Part shown: in pieces, positions 61,716 to 64,000 of the stretch
Layout of the letters: every line of letters begins with the position of its first letter
Position numbering within the stretch: position 1 is the stretch's first letter
Origin: Gammaproteobacteria bacterium
GTDB lineage: Bacteria; Pseudomonadota; Gammaproteobacteria; Burkholderiales; Burkholderiaceae_C
Assembly: GCA_018815325.1 (NCBI GenBank)
Contig: JAHIYE010000016.1
Span: 62,001 to 126,000 of the forward strand
Direction: 5' to 3'
Length of the DNA stretch: 64,000 bases
Notes under the pieces: model-generated
What the model saw: the letters and a program-made list of their open reading frames with translations, nothing else
The model's database searches: none
What the model was told of the DNA's origin: nothing
Program-made: the position numbers and the translations under genes

Positions 61716-62135
61716 ATGCTGGACCGCACATCGACCAAGTTCTCTCATATCAAACCCGCAGACACGGCATTTGTCTCTGGCGGATTACGGGATTTCTTTC
61801 TTTATCGCGACCTCGGCATCGCGGAGGCCACCAACGGCAAAGTCATTGCGCACCTTGTCAAGGCCAACATGGCACCAGAAACAGGCACGGGCTGGCACCG
61901 GCATGAGGCGGATTTCCAGATTGTCATCATGATCAAGGGTTGGGCCCGCTTCATGTACGAAGACAAGGAAACCCTGGTGGAAGCTGGTGACGTGGTGCAC
62001 CAGCGTCCCGGGATCCGGCATTTCCTGTTCGACTACTCACCTGACATGGAATACCTCGAGATTGTTTCACCGGCTGACTTCAAATCGGTGGATGTTGAGC
62101 CGGTTTGCGAAATCCCCGCCCCAACCCCCTGGAAG
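61716..62135 (+). CDS. Cupin-domain protein
   Basis: A small single-domain cupin of about 140 residues (the open frame ends at 62138). Metal-site motifs are GWHRHEADFQIVIMIKGWARF near residue 52 and VHQRPGIRHFLFDYS near 88. Start 61716 is chosen because AAGGAG lies 7 bp upstream; ATG 61701 would put that site inside the gene. It may be a dioxygenase-like or sugar-binding cupin. No functional partner is clear, since aroC is divergent and a GST gene is convergent. Confidence 0.82.
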
Positions 62136-62150
62136 TAGGCGCTGCGCGCC

Positions 62151-62807
62151 TCAGAACTCCGCATCCAGTTCGTCGATCTCGTCGGGCTCCTGCTCAGCCT
62201 CAGCGACCCATTGCTGCATGGCAGGCAAGGCCATGATGCGCTTGCAATAGGCCGTGCAAACCTTGTCCAGCTCCACGTCGTAAGTCAGAAACCGGGTCAC
62301 GACAGGGGCATACATGGCGTCGGCAACACCAGGCTGCTTGCCAAACAGATAGGGCCCACCGTAGGTGGTCAGGCAACTGCGCCATATCTCGACAATGTGC
62401 GCGATATCGGCCTGTGCCCGGGACCATACCTTGAAGTTGGGAAAGTGCGCCTTGATGTTCATGGGCAAGGCAGAGCGCAGGGCTGCAAAGCCTGAATGCA
62501 TCTCTCCACTCACGGCCCGGCAATGCGCACGCGCCTTGATGTCAGCGGGCAGCAAATGCGCTTGGGGCTTGATTTCATTCAGGTATTCGGCAATGGCCAG
62601 GGTATCCCATACCTTCACGCCGTTGTGCTGCAGTGAAGGCACCAGCATGCTGCTGGAGAGCAGCAGCATTTCGGCTTTCATGGCCGGATCGTCAGGCGGG
62701 ATCACTTTTTCCGAGAACTCCAAACCGGCGAACTTGCACAGGAGCCAACCCCGAAGCGCCCATGCACCGTAGTTTTTGCTGCTGATCGTCAGAACGGCTT
62801 TGGCCAT
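62151..62807 (-). CDS. Glutathione S-transferase-family protein
   Basis: A 218-residue GST. The N-terminal thioredoxin-like domain (about 1-80) has SSKNYGAWALRGWLLCKFAG and the cis-Pro/ESxAI counterpart SMLVPSLQHNGVKVWDTLAIAEYL. The C-terminal helical domain (about 95-215) has GGPYLFGKQPGVADAMYAPVVTRF with the N-cap aspartate. It fits the maleylacetoacetate/beta-type class of proteobacterial GSTs (SSKNYGAW is typical). The substrate is unknown. It ends in an acidic EAEQEPDEIDELDAEF tail. Confidence 0.9.
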   Translation of the reverse strand: MAKAVLTISSKNYGAWALRGWLLCKFAGLEFSEKVIPPDDPAMKAEMLLLSSSMLVPSLQHNGVKVWDTLAIAEYLNEIKPQAHLLPADIKARAHCRAVSGEMHSGFAALRSALPMNIKAHFPNFKVWSRAQADIAHIVEIWRSCLTTYGGPYLFGKQPGVADAMYAPVVTRFLTYDVELDKVCTAYCKRIMALPAMQQWVAEAEQEPDEIDELDAEF

Positions 62808-62941
62808 GGGACTCTCCTCGATCCAAAAGAGGATTTACCCGCAAAGGTTGTGCCAGCTTGTTGCAAACGGTCGACTATGGCCCATATCTTGCCTGCAATG
62901 GGCGTATCCGGGCCACAAGCCCGCTACACGTCAGGAACCCC

Positions 62942-64000
62942 ATGCTCTACCAAGCCTACCAATCGCAGACCGACCTGATGTCACCGATGCGGCTACTGGC
63001 CCAGGCCAGCAGTGCAGCCTTATGGATCAACCATACGGAGGGCAGTCTGATACGTCGGCTGTCTGCCTCGATGGAAGTGTTTTCACGCATGCGGGTCACC
63101 CACTCGCGCCCGGCTTATGACATTACTTCGGTGCAGGTGGGTGACCAGACCCTGTCCGTGACCGAAGAAAAAGTGCTCAGCATGCCGTTTGGTACCCTGC
63201 TGCGCTTTCGGAAAGAAGGTGCCACGGATTTGCCCTTCCAGCCTCCGGTGCTGCTTGTAGCACCTTTGTCGGGCCACTTTGCCACCCTGCTGCGTGAAAC
63301 CGTGCGAACCCTGCTGCAGGATCATGATGTCTACATCACCGATTGGCACAACGCCCGCCACGTGGCACTGCGCCACGGCGCTTTCGGACTGGACGATTAC
63401 ATCGACCACATGATCCGTTTCACTGAAGCCATCGGGCCCGGCTCCCATATGGTGGCAGTCTGCCAACCTTGCGTGGCGGCGCTCGCGGCCACCGCCATCA
63501 TGGCGGAAGACGATCACCCGGACCAGCCACGCAGCCTGACCCTGATGGCCGGCCCAGTGGACTGTCGGGTCAACCCGACCGAGGTCAACAAGCTGGCCAC
63601 CAGCAAGCCGATCGAATGGTTCGAGAAGAATCTCATCAGCCATGTCCCATTGCCCCATGCGGGCCACATGCGTCGCGTCTACCCGGGCTTTGTACAGCTC
63701 AGCGCTTTTTTGAGCATGAACCTGGAACGCCATAAAAAATCGTTCCGTGACCTGTACCAGCATCTGGTTGAAGGCGACATGGAAAAGGCCAACATGATCC
63801 GCGTGTTCTATGACGAATACCTGGCGGTGAACGATCTGCCTGCCGAGTTCTACCTGGAAACAGTCGCAAAGGTGTTCCAGACCTACGACCTGCCGCTGGG
63901 AAAGCTCACGTACAAGGACCGCATTGTCAATCCGGCCGCCATCCGTCGAACCGCACTGATGACGGTGGAAGGTGAGCGCGATGACATCTGCGCAGTAGGA
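62942..64000 (+). CDS. phaZ: Intracellular polyhydroxyalkanoate depolymerase (PhaZ), 3' end beyond window
   Basis: An alpha/beta-hydrolase whose first 353 residues are seen; the frame stays open to the edge. It matches Ralstonia-type intracellular PhaZ: MLYQAYQSQTDLMSPMRLLA at the start, PPVLLVAPLSGHFATLLRETVR, DHDVYITDWHNARHVAL and the nucleophile region MVAVCQPCVAALAATA near residue 175, where the usual lipase-box Ser is a Cys as in that family. It would release 3-hydroxybutyrate oligomers from storage granules. Few bases (TACACGTCAGGAACCCC) give no strong ribosome site. The C-terminal His region is not in view. Confidence 0.93.
   Translation, partial: MLYQAYQSQTDLMSPMRLLAQASSAALWINHTEGSLIRRLSASMEVFSRMRVTHSRPAYDITSVQVGDQTLSVTEEKVLSMPFGTLLRFRKEGATDLPFQPPVLLVAPLSGHFATLLRETVRTLLQDHDVYITDWHNARHVALRHGAFGLDDYIDHMIRFTEAIGPGSHMVAVCQPCVAALAATAIMAEDDHPDQPRSLTLMAGPVDCRVNPTEVNKLATSKPIEWFEKNLISHVPLPHAGHMRRVYPGFVQLSAFLSMNLERHKKSFRDLYQHLVEGDMEKANMIRVFYDEYLAVNDLPAEFYLETVAKVFQTYDLPLGKLTYKDRIVNPAAIRRTALMTVEGERDDICAVG

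Noticed and set aside
1-64000. CRISPR arrays, prophage, insertion sequences or integrons
   Set aside because: No regularly spaced repeats, transposase, integrase or phage structural motifs were seen on either strand.

Overview
The window is a GC-rich bacterial chromosome segment with codon use and gene content typical of Betaproteobacteria, most likely Comamonadaceae (Rhodoferax/Polaromonas/Acidovorax-like). Pointers are the TRAP, Tct and Liv uptake systems, a second IF-1-type protein, a tandem glycine riboswitch ahead of gcvTHP, an intracellular PHA depolymerase, and short GCTA...TAGC dispersed repeats that I associate with that family. The family assignment is inference. I see no phage, insertion sequence, CRISPR or rRNA.

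Layout. 1-5.2 kb: TRAP permeases, a crotonase lacking both usual glutamates, a CaiB-type CoA transferase and an orphan amino-acid-type binding protein. 5.4-7.7 kb: a hypothetical protein with remote Tgl-transglutaminase-like motifs and a membrane acyltransferase. 7.8-13 kb: alaS, a succinate-semialdehyde-type dehydrogenase, a DsrE-like lipoprotein and tRNA-Gly(CCC). 13-25.3 kb: ketoacid CoA transferase with a divergent PAS-LuxR regulator, AhpD-like protein, YhgE/Pip membrane protein, HAD hydrolase, ion channel, thioesterase, SDR, ETF-QO, an ECHDC3-like crotonase and a hybrid histidine kinase. 25.4-32.8 kb: TctA/TctB without TctC, then the glycine riboswitch and gcvT-gcvH-gcvP.

33.6-44.3 kb holds the most unusual system: two divergent gene sets encoding an Anbu-type proteasome-like protease, stand-alone alpha-E and circularly permuted ATP-grasp proteins, a giant transglutaminase-DUF2126 protein, an ATP-grasp/alpha-E fusion and a second transglutaminase. 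Together they look like a peptide ligation, cross-linking and cleavage pathway of unknown product. An 18-bp palindrome lies in the divergent promoter region.

46.9-58.2 kb looks like a complete quinate/shikimate/dehydroshikimate catabolic locus: IclR regulator, AroE-like dehydrogenase, a full LivKHMGF-type ABC importer, the two halves of a QuiC-type dehydroshikimate dehydratase as separate genes, a PcaB-like enzyme, a Gfo/Idh oxidoreductase and a type II dehydroquinase. Two related 15-bp sites resembling the PcaR operator flank the divergent promoters. 58.2-64 kb: an MFS carrier, a tautomerase, a class II aldolase-like protein, aroC, a cupin, a GST and the 5' part of a PHA depolymerase cut by the window edge.
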